Source: Ignavibacteria bacterium
GTDB taxonomy: Bacteria; Bacteroidota; Ignavibacteria; UBA10030
NCBI GenBank assembly: GCA_016873755.1
Contig: VGWB01000009.1
Location: 1-39,534, forward strand
Direction of reading: 5' to 3'
Length of the DNA stretch: 39,534 nucleotides
The notes beneath the pieces were generated by a model, which saw only the letters and a program-made list of their open reading frames with translations, ran no database searches and had not been told where the DNA came from. Position 1 is the first letter of the stretch, and every line of letters begins with the position of its first letter. Below, piece by piece: positions 8,346 through 17,686 of this stretch. A program made the translations under genes and the position numbers.

Positions 8346-9068
8346 TCAATATCTCTTTCCTTTCACCAAGCTCTTGAACTTCAGCTTCCACACCATCCAG
8401 ACAGCTTCATAGACAATATGCTTGGACATCTTCGATTGACCGACCCGTCGATCGACGAAGACGATGGGCAGCTCGAACAGGCGAAATCCCTTCCTCCATG
8501 CACGGAAGTTCATTTCAATTTGAAATGCGTACCCGTTCGAGTGTATTGCGTCAAGGTCAATGCTCTCCAGTACCCTGCGGTTGAAGCACTTGAAGCCGCT
8601 CGTGGCATCTTTCACCGGCATACCCGTCACAACGCGTGTGTAGACGTTCGCCCCGTAGCTGAGGATCAGCCTGCGCAGCGGCCAGTTCACGACGTTGACA
8701 CCGGAGACGTACCGCGACCCGATAACGAGATCGTATTTCTCTGCTCGCGCGAGGAGGTTGGGGAGTTCGGCCGGGTCATGCGAGAAATCTGCATCCATCT
8801 CAAACACATAATCATAACCGTTCGCCAGCGCATACTTGAAACCTGTAACGTACGCCGTTCCCAGCCCCATCTTCCCCGGGCGCTCGAGCAGGTGGACTCT
8901 CGAATCCGCCTTCTGCAGCTCGCGAACGATCCCTGCGGTCCCATCCGGGGAGTTGTCGTCAACGATCAGCACCTCAAAATGCGTCCCAAGACCGAGAACC
9001 GTAGGGACTAGTTTCGGCAGATTATCCGCCTCATTGAAGGTCGGTATGACAACGAGACATCGTTTCAT
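8346..9068 (-). CDS. DPM1-like polyprenol-monophosphate glycosyltransferase (GT2)
   Basis: A 240-residue GT2 enzyme of the dolichyl/polyprenol-phosphate mannose synthase type. It shows VVIPTFNEADNLPKLV at the N-terminus, IVDDNSPDGT at about 35-43, the metal-binding MDADFSHDP at 91-99, GSRY at 117-120 and DATSGFKCFNR, all diagnostic for this group. Family members move a sugar from a nucleotide donor to a polyprenyl phosphate on the cytoplasmic face. It lacks the C-terminal membrane domain of some relatives. The open frame extends well upstream, but that extension is low-complexity, out-of-frame antisense of the DegT gene. The ATG at 9068, with AAGGAG 12 bases upstream, is the family start. The sugar donor is unknown. 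Confidence 0.92.
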   Translation of the reverse strand: MKRCLVVIPTFNEADNLPKLVPTVLGLGTHFEVLIVDDNSPDGTAGIVRELQKADSRVHLLERPGKMGLGTAYVTGFKYALANGYDYVFEMDADFSHDPAELPNLLARAEKYDLVIGSRYVSGVNVVNWPLRRLILSYGANVYTRVVTGMPVKDATSGFKCFNRRVLESIDLDAIHSNGYAFQIEMNFRAWRKGFRLFELPIVFVDRRVGQSKMSKHIVYEAVWMVWKLKFKSLVKGKRY

Positions 9069-9115
9069 CTTTGTAACGGGCTCCTTGTGCAGGGGACGGA
9101 TGAACAGTAAATGCT

Positions 9116-10237
9116 CTACCTGTCGAGCGCCTCTCGCACAGCCGCAACAATGTACTGCTGCTGTTCTTCTGTGAGTTCCGTATGCATGGGTAACGAGAGC
9201 ACCTCTGACGCGGCCTGCTCTGTGACGGGAAGCGACACCTGGGGACTGCCTACCTGCACATAGGCCTGCTGCCGATGGAGCGGCACGGGATAATAGATCG
9301 CATGAGGCACCTTCTGAGCTGCAAGATGCTGCGCGACGCCATCCCGACTCTTCACACGTAGAGTGTACTGGTGAAAGATGTGCCGAGCATACGGAGCTTC
9401 GTACGGCGTGACGACACCGGCCCCCTCGAACAGCCTGTTGTAGGTTCTCGCTGCGCTCCGGCGTGCTTCGTGCCAATTCTCCAGATGCTTGAGTTTGACA
9501 TTCAGGATCGCCGCCTGGAGAGTATCAAGCCGACTGTTCACCCCGAGGATCTCGTGGTAGTAGCGCTTCTTCGAGCCGTGCACGACGATCATTCGAGCTT
9601 TTCCAGCTACTTCGGCATCATTCGTCACAACCATTCCCGCGTCTCCGAACGCACCGAGGTTCTTACTCGGAAAGAAACTGATGCATCCCACCGTTCCTAG
9701 ACCGCCGACTTTCTTCCCCTTGTATTCGGCACCCATCGCTTGTGCGACATCCTCGATGATCGGTATCCCGTGCTTTGCGGCTGTCTCGATGATGGGATCC
9801 ATGTCCGCTGACTGCCCATAGAGATGGACCGGCAGGATGGCCTTCGTCTTCCTGGTGATCGCGGCGTCGATATGTCCGGGATTCAAATTGAATGTGAGGG
9901 GATCGATATCAACATACAGCGGCTTCGCGCCTAGGAAAACGATCGTCTCCGTCGTTGCGACGAATGTGAACGGCGTCGTGATGACCTCATCCCCCGGGCC
10001 GATGCCCAGAGCCATCATCGCTACCAGCAATGCATCCGTCCCGGACGCGCAGCCAACAGCGTATCTCGTGCCGAGATACGACGCGGCGGCAGCCTCGAAT
10101 TCGCCGACCTCTCTTCCCAGAATATATTGGCCCGAATCGAGCACGCGGTGAACGGCCTCATCGATTTCAGGTTTGATCTTCTGGTACTGCGTGACCAGAT
10201 CTACCATCTGCAGCTTCGGTGGATTCATCTTAGGCAT
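9116..10237 (-). CDS. DegT/DnrJ/EryC1/StrS-family sugar aminotransferase
   Basis: A 373-residue PLP-dependent aminotransferase. The PLP-binding Lys is at about residue 192 in SFFPSKNLGAFGDAG; IEDVAQAMGA at 161-170 and ASGTDAL at 64-70 are the other cofactor motifs. The family aminates keto-sugars on nucleotide carriers. In this locus the likely substrate comes from RmlB (dTDP-4-keto-6-deoxyglucose, possibly isomerised by the cupin), though a WbpE-like role on a UDP-keto sugar is equally possible from sequence alone. ATG at 10237 is preceded by GGGAGAGG and overlaps the last 8 bases of the phosphoglycosyl transferase gene. Confidence 0.93.
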   Translation of the reverse strand: MPKMNPPKLQMVDLVTQYQKIKPEIDEAVHRVLDSGQYILGREVGEFEAAAASYLGTRYAVGCASGTDALLVAMMALGIGPGDEVITTPFTFVATTETIVFLGAKPLYVDIDPLTFNLNPGHIDAAITRKTKAILPVHLYGQSADMDPIIETAAKHGIPIIEDVAQAMGAEYKGKKVGGLGTVGCISFFPSKNLGAFGDAGMVVTNDAEVAGKARMIVVHGSKKRYYHEILGVNSRLDTLQAAILNVKLKHLENWHEARRSAARTYNRLFEGAGVVTPYEAPYARHIFHQYTLRVKSRDGVAQHLAAQKVPHAIYYPVPLHRQQAYVQVGSPQVSLPVTEQAASEVLSLPMHTELTEEQQQYIVAAVREALDR

Positions 10238-11645
10238 GCCCTCTCCCTGTGATCATCACGTAGAAGGTATTAAAGAGTATTTTCAGATCCATTCGCCACG
10301 ACATGTTCTCGATGTAGAAGAGATCGTACTTGAGCTTGAATCTTACGTCCTCGATCGACTCATCGTATTTATGCTTCACCTGAGCCCAGCCGGTGATACC
10401 GGGCCGTACCTTGAGACGGCGTTTGTAGAGTGGAAGTTCTGTCGCGAGCTTCTCGACAAAGAACGGGCGTTCCGGACGCGGACCGACTAGGCTCATGTCC
10501 CCGGTAAGCACGTTGATGAATTGCGGTACCTCGTCGATGTGCAGGCGACGAATGAATTTTCCCACTCTCGTCACGCGCGGATCCTTCTTTGATGCCCAGA
10601 TGGGTCCCGAATGCTTCTCGGCGTCGGAGTACATGGAACGGAACTTAACCATCTTGAAGATTCTCCCGTTGCGACCCACGCGCTCCTGTTTGTAAAAGAC
10701 CGGCCCCGGGGAATCGATTTTGATGAAGAGGGGAACCAGTATCCACAGCGGTAAGCCTACCAACAGAATGGCAGCAGCGACGGTGATATCGACGAAGCGT
10801 TTGAGCGATTCCTCCCAGGGCCTCATGATGTCAGGCATCACGTCGATCAGCGGAAAGCCGTAGATGGAGCTGATACGTGCTTGTCCGCTCACGATGTCAT
10901 ACATATCCGGCATGATCTTGAGGCCGACTTCAAACCCGTTGCAGGCGTTGATGATATCGATCAGCTTCTCATGCTCCGTCGAGTCGAGCCCAATCAGCAA
11001 TTCCCTGATGTTGTACTGGCGAATCAGCGACGCCAGTTCGTCGATTGATCCGACAACAGGGACGCCTCGGTAGTCAACCCCCCTTGCCCTCTTCGCCGAC
11101 GATGATTTTCGCACTTTCACGAACCCGACCACGTGGTAGCCGAGCGCCGGATACTTCATCACCATATCACAGAGTTCGTACGCCTTGTGTGACCAGCCAA
11201 CGATGAACGTGTTGCGCGCCCCGATCCCCGCTTCCAGCAGCCGCCTCTGCATCGCGCGAATGCCCAGCCTGCCGACGCTGACGAAGAGAAACAAGAGGAA
11301 CCAATAGGCCACGATCAACGCCCTGAGTCCGGGCTGCGTGCCTGTCGGCTCATCGTCGATGAAGACGAGGAAAAAGAGAACGAGTGCGCCGATGCCGGTC
11401 GTCCGAAAGAGCGTAATCAGTTCGTCCAGTCTGGATTGAGCGTACCACGATCGGTACAGGCCGAAGAACGCAAACAGCAGGAGCCAATACACGTAGACAG
11501 CGAACATCGGCAAGAGCAACTCCGGCTCGATAGGGTAGGAAAACCAGCCGCTACGGACCCGGAGCCAGAAATAGACCACGTAGGCAAGATTGATGGTAAG
11601 GAAGTCTAAAGCCAGAAGGAGAAGGCGCTCAGTCTTATATGACAT
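10230..11645 (-). CDS. Polyprenyl-phosphate phosphoglycosyl transferase (WbaP/WcaJ type), priming enzyme
   Basis: A 471-residue protein with the full layout of the long PNPT family: four N-terminal membrane helices (about 8-125), a CoA_binding_3-like domain (NTFIVGWSHKAYEL at about 145-158), a re-entrant hydrophobic helix (about 288-310), then the catalytic domain with KFRSM at 334-338, the Asp-Glu pair at 371-372 (HIDEVPQ), SLVGPRPE and RPGITGWAQV. It transfers a sugar-1-phosphate to undecaprenyl phosphate to begin the repeat unit. It is the intact counterpart of the degenerate domain in the 6011-8176 fusion. It lies 9 bases downstream of the GT2 gene and overlaps the aminotransferase start. 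Confidence 0.95.
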   Translation of the reverse strand: MSYKTERLLLLALDFLTINLAYVVYFWLRVRSGWFSYPIEPELLLPMFAVYVYWLLLFAFFGLYRSWYAQSRLDELITLFRTTGIGALVLFFLVFIDDEPTGTQPGLRALIVAYWFLLFLFVSVGRLGIRAMQRRLLEAGIGARNTFIVGWSHKAYELCDMVMKYPALGYHVVGFVKVRKSSSAKRARGVDYRGVPVVGSIDELASLIRQYNIRELLIGLDSTEHEKLIDIINACNGFEVGLKIMPDMYDIVSGQARISSIYGFPLIDVMPDIMRPWEESLKRFVDITVAAAILLVGLPLWILVPLFIKIDSPGPVFYKQERVGRNGRIFKMVKFRSMYSDAEKHSGPIWASKKDPRVTRVGKFIRRLHIDEVPQFINVLTGDMSLVGPRPERPFFVEKLATELPLYKRRLKVRPGITGWAQVKHKYDESIEDVRFKLKYDLFYIENMSWRMDLKILFNTFYVMITGRGHA

Positions 11646-11654
11646 ACGTCATTC

Positions 11655-12446
11655 TCAGGAATGAACCGAAACCCTGCCGCGATACTTCCAGAACAAGTAA
11701 AGAATCCCCTTGAGATGCAACCACGAGAGCCGCGTGAACAGCTTGCGCTTTGTAACGCGCTGTTCGAAGTGGACAATGCTTGTCAGCGGAACATAGTATA
11801 CCTTCCATCCGACCTTCTGCATCCTGAGACAGTAGTCAATATCTTCAGGCCCGTAGAAGATCTTGTCATCAAACAACCCGACCTCCTCCATAGCCGTTCG
11901 CCGGATGATCTGGCACGCGCCGATGACGTAGTCCACAGCGCGAACATCACACCGGTCCCATTCTGCCATTTCGTGATTTCTCAGTGTCTTGCTGTTGCGG
12001 GCGATTTTCAGGAAGTCGAAGCGGCGCAGAATCAAAGCCAGCGGTGTCGGGAACCGGCGACCGCTCGGCTGTACGATGTCGTTCGGGAACACCAGCTTGC
12101 AGCCGGCCAGTCCGGCATCCGGCGTCGCATCCATGAAGTCAACCAGAATCTTGAGAGAATTTTCCTTCAGCACCATGTCCGCATCAAGCGTCAGAACGTA
12201 CCGACCGCGGGCAATCTTCAATCCCTGGTTCCGCGATGGCGCAACTCCCCTGTTCTGTGAGTTCCGAATCAGCGTGACCCGCGGGAATTTTTCCCGGACC
12301 ACCTCCGAGGTTCCATCCCGCGAGTTGTTGTCTATCACGATGATTTCGTACGTGATCCCTTGCGTCCGCTGCAAAACGGAGAGCAGCAACTGCTGGAGCA
12401 TCTCCTTCATTCGCCATGAGATAATGACAATGGAGATATCAATCAT
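11655..12446 (-). CDS. Glycosyltransferase family 2
   Basis: A 263-residue soluble GT-A enzyme: ISIVIISWRM at the N-terminus, VIDNNSRDGTSEVV, the LDADMVL metal-binding motif at about 92-98 and a GPEDIDYCLRM acceptor-site motif. It resembles rhamnosyl- and N-acetylglucosaminyl-type transferases that elongate lipid-linked saccharides, but donor and acceptor cannot be told from sequence. The start ATG overlaps the stop of the upstream polymerase gene by 4 bases (ATGA), indicating translational coupling. Confidence 0.92.
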   Translation of the reverse strand: MIDISIVIISWRMKEMLQQLLLSVLQRTQGITYEIIVIDNNSRDGTSEVVREKFPRVTLIRNSQNRGVAPSRNQGLKIARGRYVLTLDADMVLKENSLKILVDFMDATPDAGLAGCKLVFPNDIVQPSGRRFPTPLALILRRFDFLKIARNSKTLRNHEMAEWDRCDVRAVDYVIGACQIIRRTAMEEVGLFDDKIFYGPEDIDYCLRMQKVGWKVYYVPLTSIVHFEQRVTKRKLFTRLSWLHLKGILYLFWKYRGRVSVHS

Positions 12447-13882
12447 GTTCGACGGCTCGCATCAGCTTGGGAAGATCGCCATTCGCCAGCCCGCTGCGCA
12501 AAAGCCACGGCAATGCCACAACCGACCCAGAAGTGGGGTTCGAAGAGCTGATCCAGCGTGAGACTCATAAGTATGAACGAACAGAGCGAGGCCAGGAGGG
12601 CGAACGTGAGCACCTGTTCCGAACCGACTCGGGCCCGCAGCAAAGCTCGCGCGAGATAGAAAACCAGGACGCCGATAAATGTGAGACTCGGCACGAAACC
12701 GATTACGCCCGTCTCAGCGATAATCCGAAGAGCCGTGTTGTGGGCAGATCGACCAAGACCTGTGGACAGGTCACCTTCCTGATACGTATCAAAGGTCTTC
12801 TCAAACGCTCCGAACCCAACGCCCAGAACGGGATTTTCCTCAATCATGCGTCGGGTTACCCCCAGAATGGTAAGCCGCTGGCCAATGGATGCATCCTTCC
12901 CGCCCACGACCGATTCCACGCGACGAGACAATGTGAACAGATCGACGAGCCTCGAGCCCACATCGGTCGTCAAGACGACACCGAGTGCACCCACGAAGCC
13001 AATGAGGACAGCGAAGCCCACGAACCTCTTGGCACCCCGCTGGGAGAGGAGCATGAACGCCGCAAATGCCACAATGAGGACGGCGAGCACTGCCAGCGCC
13101 GAACGGGAAACGGTGGCAACAACCGTAACCGTCAGGATGGCGGTGGATCCCACGAAGGCGAGTCGGGCCGCGAGCCTCCTCGCCGCCAAGGCCAACCCTC
13201 CGCTGACAGCCAGCGCCATCAGTAGGTATGAGGCATAGTAGTTCACGTCTTCAAACAGGCTGAAGTACACCCGCCCCGTGAGAATTCTCACAATCGACGT
13301 GGAGGATGCCTCATAGATCCCATACATGCTCACGGCGGTTGCGACGAGCACAAGAACGCTGAGCAGCTTCCTGTAAAGCGCATCATCATTCTCCTCGCGC
13401 AGCAAGTAGTACACACCCGCTGCGGTCAGGGCACTTACAGCAAACTGGATCAGGGCTTTCAGACTTTCCGCCATCGCCGACGTACTGAGGAGACTCGGCA
13501 AGAAGAATAGCAGCATCGGGATCGTCAGGTGGAGTACGGGAAAACGCCCTATCATCATGAGATCGCGAACGACGATTCTCCAGAGGAAGAAGAGGAGAAA
13601 CAACCCCGAGTAGATATCATAAAGGCCAAACCCGCCGAACGACTCAATACCGATCCCCGCATGTGCTAGAGGCAGCAACGCCACCAAGAGCACCAATCTC
13701 ACTCGCGTGTTGACCGATGCGACAAGCACAGCGAGAGCGAGAAACCCGAGAGCAATGTGAAGCTCCTTTGCGAGGAATAAAGCGGCAAGTCCGAGCGCAG
13801 CGATGCCGAGCCCGAGACCCCACCGGGTGAGCGGCATCGGCAAGCCGATACGACCCGCGCGATGTGTGAGGTCACTGCTCAT
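12443..13882 (-). CDS. O-antigen polymerase/ligase-family protein (Wzy-like)
   Basis: A 479-residue membrane protein with about 10-12 helices. It carries the Wzy_C family loop GVGFGAFEKTFDTY followed by RSAHNTALRIIAETGVIGF, the large periplasmic loop shared by O-antigen polymerases and WaaL-type ligases. Its position between the flippase and glycosyltransferase genes, with wzz nearby, favours a polymerase over a ligase. The start overlaps the end of the flippase gene by 11 bases and the end overlaps the GT2 gene by 4. Confidence 0.88.
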   Translation of the reverse strand: MSSDLTHRAGRIGLPMPLTRWGLGLGIAALGLAALFLAKELHIALGFLALAVLVASVNTRVRLVLLVALLPLAHAGIGIESFGGFGLYDIYSGLFLLFFLWRIVVRDLMMIGRFPVLHLTIPMLLFFLPSLLSTSAMAESLKALIQFAVSALTAAGVYYLLREENDDALYRKLLSVLVLVATAVSMYGIYEASSTSIVRILTGRVYFSLFEDVNYYASYLLMALAVSGGLALAARRLAARLAFVGSTAILTVTVVATVSRSALAVLAVLIVAFAAFMLLSQRGAKRFVGFAVLIGFVGALGVVLTTDVGSRLVDLFTLSRRVESVVGGKDASIGQRLTILGVTRRMIEENPVLGVGFGAFEKTFDTYQEGDLSTGLGRSAHNTALRIIAETGVIGFVPSLTFIGVLVFYLARALLRARVGSEQVLTFALLASLCSFILMSLTLDQLFEPHFWVGCGIAVAFAQRAGEWRSSQADASRRT

Positions 13883-15350
13883 GCCGGAAAGCCCTTTTCA
13901 GTCTGGTGACCAACTGCTCTCTGCGGTTCAAGATCACCAGGAATGGTGAATAGAGAAGAAGGAACGCCAGACATTTCGCCACCATGAGCCCCAGTTGATC
14001 CGCTAGACTAAACCCTGTTGAACCTGGCAAAGCAAGTGAGACAGCAAATACCGCCACGATGCTGTAGAGACCGGGGACAAGCGTTTTCGCAAGAGCCCTA
14101 CCGGTATCTGCGCGGCGTAGACCAAAGACGAGGCTTGTCCGAACATGCAGCAGAATCAGAAAGATGCCATACGAAAGGCTTGCTGCGATTGCGATTGCAG
14201 AAGGTCCCCGCCCCGTTGCAGCAGCAACAACGTACAGAGCAGCAGCAACAAGAACGGAGGCGGACTGCGTAGTAACGTACTCCCGGCGTCGCCCCAGCGC
14301 CATAAGTGCGTACAAGGGAAGGGGGACGGCGACGAGAAAGTACATCCCGTTGGACAAGAGCCCGATGATCGTGGTTGCACCCGTGAACTCCGGAAGGAGT
14401 GCCGCAATCAGGAACTCCGAGGTGAAGTAGATCCCGACGACCAGCAAAGGCGCAAGATAGCTTGTTACGCTTATTGCCTGTGCGTAGAGCGGGTACAGCG
14501 ACTCAGCCTCGCCGGTCTCACCAAACGCTTCACTGAAGCGCGGATACAACACTGCCGTAATGGCTTGCGACCCGCTGATGGGAAGCTGAATGAGTAATGC
14601 CGCAAGCCCGTAGAGTCCGAGGTCTTTCTTTGAGAGCATCCACGACGCAGCCACGCGATCGAGGCTTATCATCAGAATGTACAGGAGTCCGCCGAGAAAC
14701 AACGGAAACCCGACGACCGCGAGCTGCTTGGCGAGCGTGCTGTCAATCATCGGTCGGAATCGTCCCCAGTAGCGGCAAACAAAGAACGCACTCGTCGCTA
14801 CGGAGGCAAGCAAAAAAGCGCCAAGCGCCCCCCACAGCTCGAACGCGACAACAAGACCACAGACCGCCAGCGTTCGAATCAACTCAAAGAACGATTCAAC
14901 CTGGCTTGAGAGTATAAACTCCTTGTCCGTCCGAAGCACCATGAGGAAGAATCGATTCACCTGGTCGGAGAACAAGATCAGCGAGACAACTGCGAGCCCT
15001 ATGCTCAGTTGCGGGGCCTGGATGAGACCGCTGAGACTCACCGCACCCGCCACGAAGACCCCAATGGACGCCAAAGCAATCACGCCGCCGTAGATTGTAT
15101 CGGCCACCTGCAGCGCCCGCGTGTCTTCACGCCTCCCCCGCAGGAAGGGAATCTCCTTGTCTCCGGCGTGGCGAAGCCCCAGATGCAGCTGGTCCCCGTA
15201 CATGAGCACCAGCGACAGGATGATCCAGTAGCCGTACTCCTCCGGGCCAAGGACTTTGGCCACCACCAGGTTGCGAACCGCGCTAAGACCAAGAAGGACA
15301 TAGCGACTCGCTGAGAACAAGATCCCTTCTGCCAGAAGCCCTTTCCTCAT
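13872..15350 (-). CDS. Polysaccharide flippase of the cluster (Wzx-like)
   Basis: A 492-residue protein with about 12-14 membrane helices and the MATE/Wzx N-terminal pattern (ASRYVLLGLSAVRNLVVAKVLGPEEYG). It would flip undecaprenyl-linked repeat units from the cytoplasmic to the periplasmic face before polymerisation by the overlapping downstream gene. It is the same length as the flippase at 2856-4334 but differs strongly in sequence, so it is not a recent duplicate. It starts 11 bases after the GT4 stop. Substrate cannot be assigned. Confidence 0.9.
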   Translation of the reverse strand: MRKGLLAEGILFSASRYVLLGLSAVRNLVVAKVLGPEEYGYWIILSLVLMYGDQLHLGLRHAGDKEIPFLRGRREDTRALQVADTIYGGVIALASIGVFVAGAVSLSGLIQAPQLSIGLAVVSLILFSDQVNRFFLMVLRTDKEFILSSQVESFFELIRTLAVCGLVVAFELWGALGAFLLASVATSAFFVCRYWGRFRPMIDSTLAKQLAVVGFPLFLGGLLYILMISLDRVAASWMLSKKDLGLYGLAALLIQLPISGSQAITAVLYPRFSEAFGETGEAESLYPLYAQAISVTSYLAPLLVVGIYFTSEFLIAALLPEFTGATTIIGLLSNGMYFLVAVPLPLYALMALGRRREYVTTQSASVLVAAALYVVAAATGRGPSAIAIAASLSYGIFLILLHVRTSLVFGLRRADTGRALAKTLVPGLYSIVAVFAVSLALPGSTGFSLADQLGLMVAKCLAFLLLYSPFLVILNRREQLVTRLKRAFRHEQ

Positions 15351-15361
15351 ACGATCAATGC

Positions 15362-16528
15362 CTACCCCTGAGAAGGTTCTTGTGAATCATGACCTGCCAT
15401 TGAGCTTCTCGTTGAGTCATCGGTGACGAGCTCAAGGAACAACCTCTCGTACATCTGCGCAATCCTCTCCCATGAATGGTGCTCCAAGAACACCCGGTGC
15501 GCTTGCTGGGCCAGCAAGCGATAACGTCCCGGATCTCTCGTGAACTCTTCCATTTCGCTCCGCATCTGCTCGGGAGTCTGTACCACGCGCACGTATGCCT
15601 CATGGTCTCGCACGTTCCCCACCGCTGTTGTCACAAGTGGTGTCCGGGAAGCAAAGCTTTCGTACATGACGAGCGGCGAACATTCCACCTCCGATCCAAA
15701 GAGAAAGAGATCCGCCTCCCGGTATGCCGCCACGACGTCATCCCTCGAAAGCCCGCTGAAGAGCACCACTCTGCGGTCCAGCTTTTCGTTCATCCTGCAC
15801 AAGGGAAAGCAGCTATACCATCCATGCCGATGTGGCCGCTCTCCAATCACAACCAGTGTGCAGTCCTTGTTCTGGAACCTTCGAAAGGCTTTGAGGACGA
15901 AGAGATGTCCCTTGTCGAAGTAGTGGTTGGAAACCATCAGGAACAAGCACGGCGTTTCAATACCATGCTTACTTTTGAATCCCGGCGTCGCCCGCTCAAA
16001 CTCCTCCTGCGACGCCCCGTTGGGAATGATCACGGCCTTGCCTTCAAGCCCATGAGTATCTCCGAACTCCTTGTCTTGATACCGCGCCGAGGTGTAGACA
16101 AGACGATCGTAGTTGACAAGGTAGCGTGGAAGTTGCCGGAAATACTCGCGATATCGCCGATGATGAAGTCTGGAGTATCCAAGCGGTGCTAGAATCTTCT
16201 TTGCCCTCATCCGGCCCAGCTCGGGCAAGACGAGATCAGTCGTCCAGGTTTGCGCGGCGTAGTTGAAGATCACGTCGAATTCAAACTCGCGGATAAAGCG
16301 GAGGTAGTCTTCTCGAGCGCCGCTGATCCCCTTCACGGCGTTGCCGCGGACATCGAACCCTCGTACCGCCACGCCGTTGAGTATCTGTTCCTTGCGGCGC
16401 GGATCGCTCGACGTTGCCACCGTCACCGCGTGCCCGCGACGAGCAAGCCGTTCGGACAGTTGCTTGACAACCTCCTGTGCGCCCCCTTTCGACGGCTCAT
16501 AGAACTCAACCGTGAACAGGAGTTTCAT
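15362..16528 (-). CDS. Glycosyltransferase family 4 (GT-B fold)
   Basis: A 388-residue GT-B enzyme with the classic GT4 N-terminus (FYEPSKGGAQEVVKQLSERLARRGHAV) and the C-terminal EX7E motif (VECSPLVMYESFASRTPLV) that binds the donor nucleotide-sugar phosphate. IIPNGASQEEF marks the interdomain region. Likely a retaining transferase adding a sugar to the lipid-linked unit at the cytoplasmic membrane. It begins one base after the stop of the CgeB-like gene, so the two are cotranscribed. Donor and linkage are unknown. Confidence 0.93.
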   Translation of the reverse strand: MKLLFTVEFYEPSKGGAQEVVKQLSERLARRGHAVTVATSSDPRRKEQILNGVAVRGFDVRGNAVKGISGAREDYLRFIREFEFDVIFNYAAQTWTTDLVLPELGRMRAKKILAPLGYSRLHHRRYREYFRQLPRYLVNYDRLVYTSARYQDKEFGDTHGLEGKAVIIPNGASQEEFERATPGFKSKHGIETPCLFLMVSNHYFDKGHLFVLKAFRRFQNKDCTLVVIGERPHRHGWYSCFPLCRMNEKLDRRVVLFSGLSRDDVVAAYREADLFLFGSEVECSPLVMYESFASRTPLVTTAVGNVRDHEAYVRVVQTPEQMRSEMEEFTRDPGRYRLLAQQAHRVFLEHHSWERIAQMYERLFLELVTDDSTRSSMAGHDSQEPSQG

Positions 16529-16529
16529 T

Positions 16530-17597
16530 CTATTTCATGAGCCCCACGATGCGGAGGATCTCGTTGATCCGGTGTTCGTATGTGTGCTCTCTGAGCGTCC
16601 GCTCATAGCCTGCTCGGCGTATCCGTTCGCGCTCTTCTTCATGAGTGAGATAGAATCGCGCCTTATCCACCAGCTCATCAAGATCCCGGAACACCTCGAT
16701 CTCCTTTCCTGAAGCATAGTATTCCTCGAGCTGCTCTGCGTTGCCCGTCAGGAGGAATCCTCCCGTGCCCGGGATCTCGAAGTTCCTCCCTTTGATCTGG
16801 GGCCGCTGCCGCCGCAGCATTGTCGACACCGTATCACGAATCTCTCTTAGTGAATTCAGAAGAATTGTGTTATCAGCGCGACGTTTGAGCACAATTTTCG
16901 CCACAGGCTTCCAACCGAAGGAGATGGATGACTCGGTGAAATTCAGATTGACCTTGCTCCGCGAAAAGATTTCGAGCATCCGCCCATGGCTGACCCGCCC
17001 GTTCGACCAGCCTCGACCCCAACAATCCACGTGAACGCCCCGCGCTGACACATAGTCGATCGACTTGCGCCTCGAGGAGTGGGCCTGCCCCACGAAACTC
17101 ACGTCGTGCGTGGGCAGCCCGCTGACGGGTTGGTAGCGAAAATGGTTGCACGCCCACTGCGTCTTGATCACCCCTGGGTGACCCAGGCGCCGATATCTCT
17201 CCGCGGAGAGCGCATCGGTCGTGGCAACCCAATGGAAGCAAGGAGCAACGTGCCGTGAGAATATGTCGAATCTCCAGTGGTCGTCGCAAAACCAGTTGAG
17301 CGTCCTCGTGCGCTCCGATCGAGTAATCGTGCGAAGGGTCTCTTTCTCGATCTCGTCGGTGAAGAGGACGAAGAAGCAAAGATGTGGTCGAAGTTCATCG
17401 ATAGTGGCAGTGAGCTTCGCGCTCATTCCCCGCCGCCCCAAGCTCCTGAGTAATACGTCGAACGCAAAGTCGTGCGCTTCGACGTTCTTCATCCGGCTGA
17501 GCGTTTCAAAGAAGCTCTCATATTCGAAGCTCAGTCCCCGCCGCGGGTCACCGTAGTCATGTTTCAGCCCAACATACAGAACGCGAATCGCATCCAT
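16530..17597 (-). CDS. CgeB/YkvP-like glycosyltransferase (GT-B)
   Basis: A 355-residue protein starting MDAIRVLYVGLKHDYGDP. It resembles the CgeB/spore-coat group of GT-B transferases: a DHWRFDIFSRH segment in the first half, a middle NLNFTESS, and the donor-site region ending in EIPGTGGFLLTGNAEQLEEYY followed by a C-terminal helix with EERERIRRAGYERTLREHTYEHR. This C-terminal layout is typical of the family and makes the fold assignment solid. A glycosyltransferase role in the cluster is inferred; no member of this type here can be tied to a particular sugar. AAGAAG lies just before the ATG. Confidence 0.82.
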   Translation of the reverse strand: MDAIRVLYVGLKHDYGDPRRGLSFEYESFFETLSRMKNVEAHDFAFDVLLRSLGRRGMSAKLTATIDELRPHLCFFVLFTDEIEKETLRTITRSERTRTLNWFCDDHWRFDIFSRHVAPCFHWVATTDALSAERYRRLGHPGVIKTQWACNHFRYQPVSGLPTHDVSFVGQAHSSRRKSIDYVSARGVHVDCWGRGWSNGRVSHGRMLEIFSRSKVNLNFTESSISFGWKPVAKIVLKRRADNTILLNSLREIRDTVSTMLRRQRPQIKGRNFEIPGTGGFLLTGNAEQLEEYYASGKEIEVFRDLDELVDKARFYLTHEEERERIRRAGYERTLREHTYEHRINEILRIVGLMK

Positions 17598-17686
17598 GGC
17601 TTCTTAACCTCGAACAGTCACTCCCCGCTGGGTCCGGCGTATCTGGTCAGCCACGACCAAACGATATATGCGGAAGAGCGGTGTTC

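Noticed and set aside
9069-9476. Long N-terminal extension of the DPM1-like gene
   Set aside because: It overlaps the DegT aminotransferase gene, and the translation is Cys/Arg/Ser-rich shadow sequence.
17598-17686. Short hairpin TGGTC/GACCA between the wzz and CgeB-like genes as a terminator
   Set aside because: Only a 5-base stem with no T-tract; the genes around it form one cluster.
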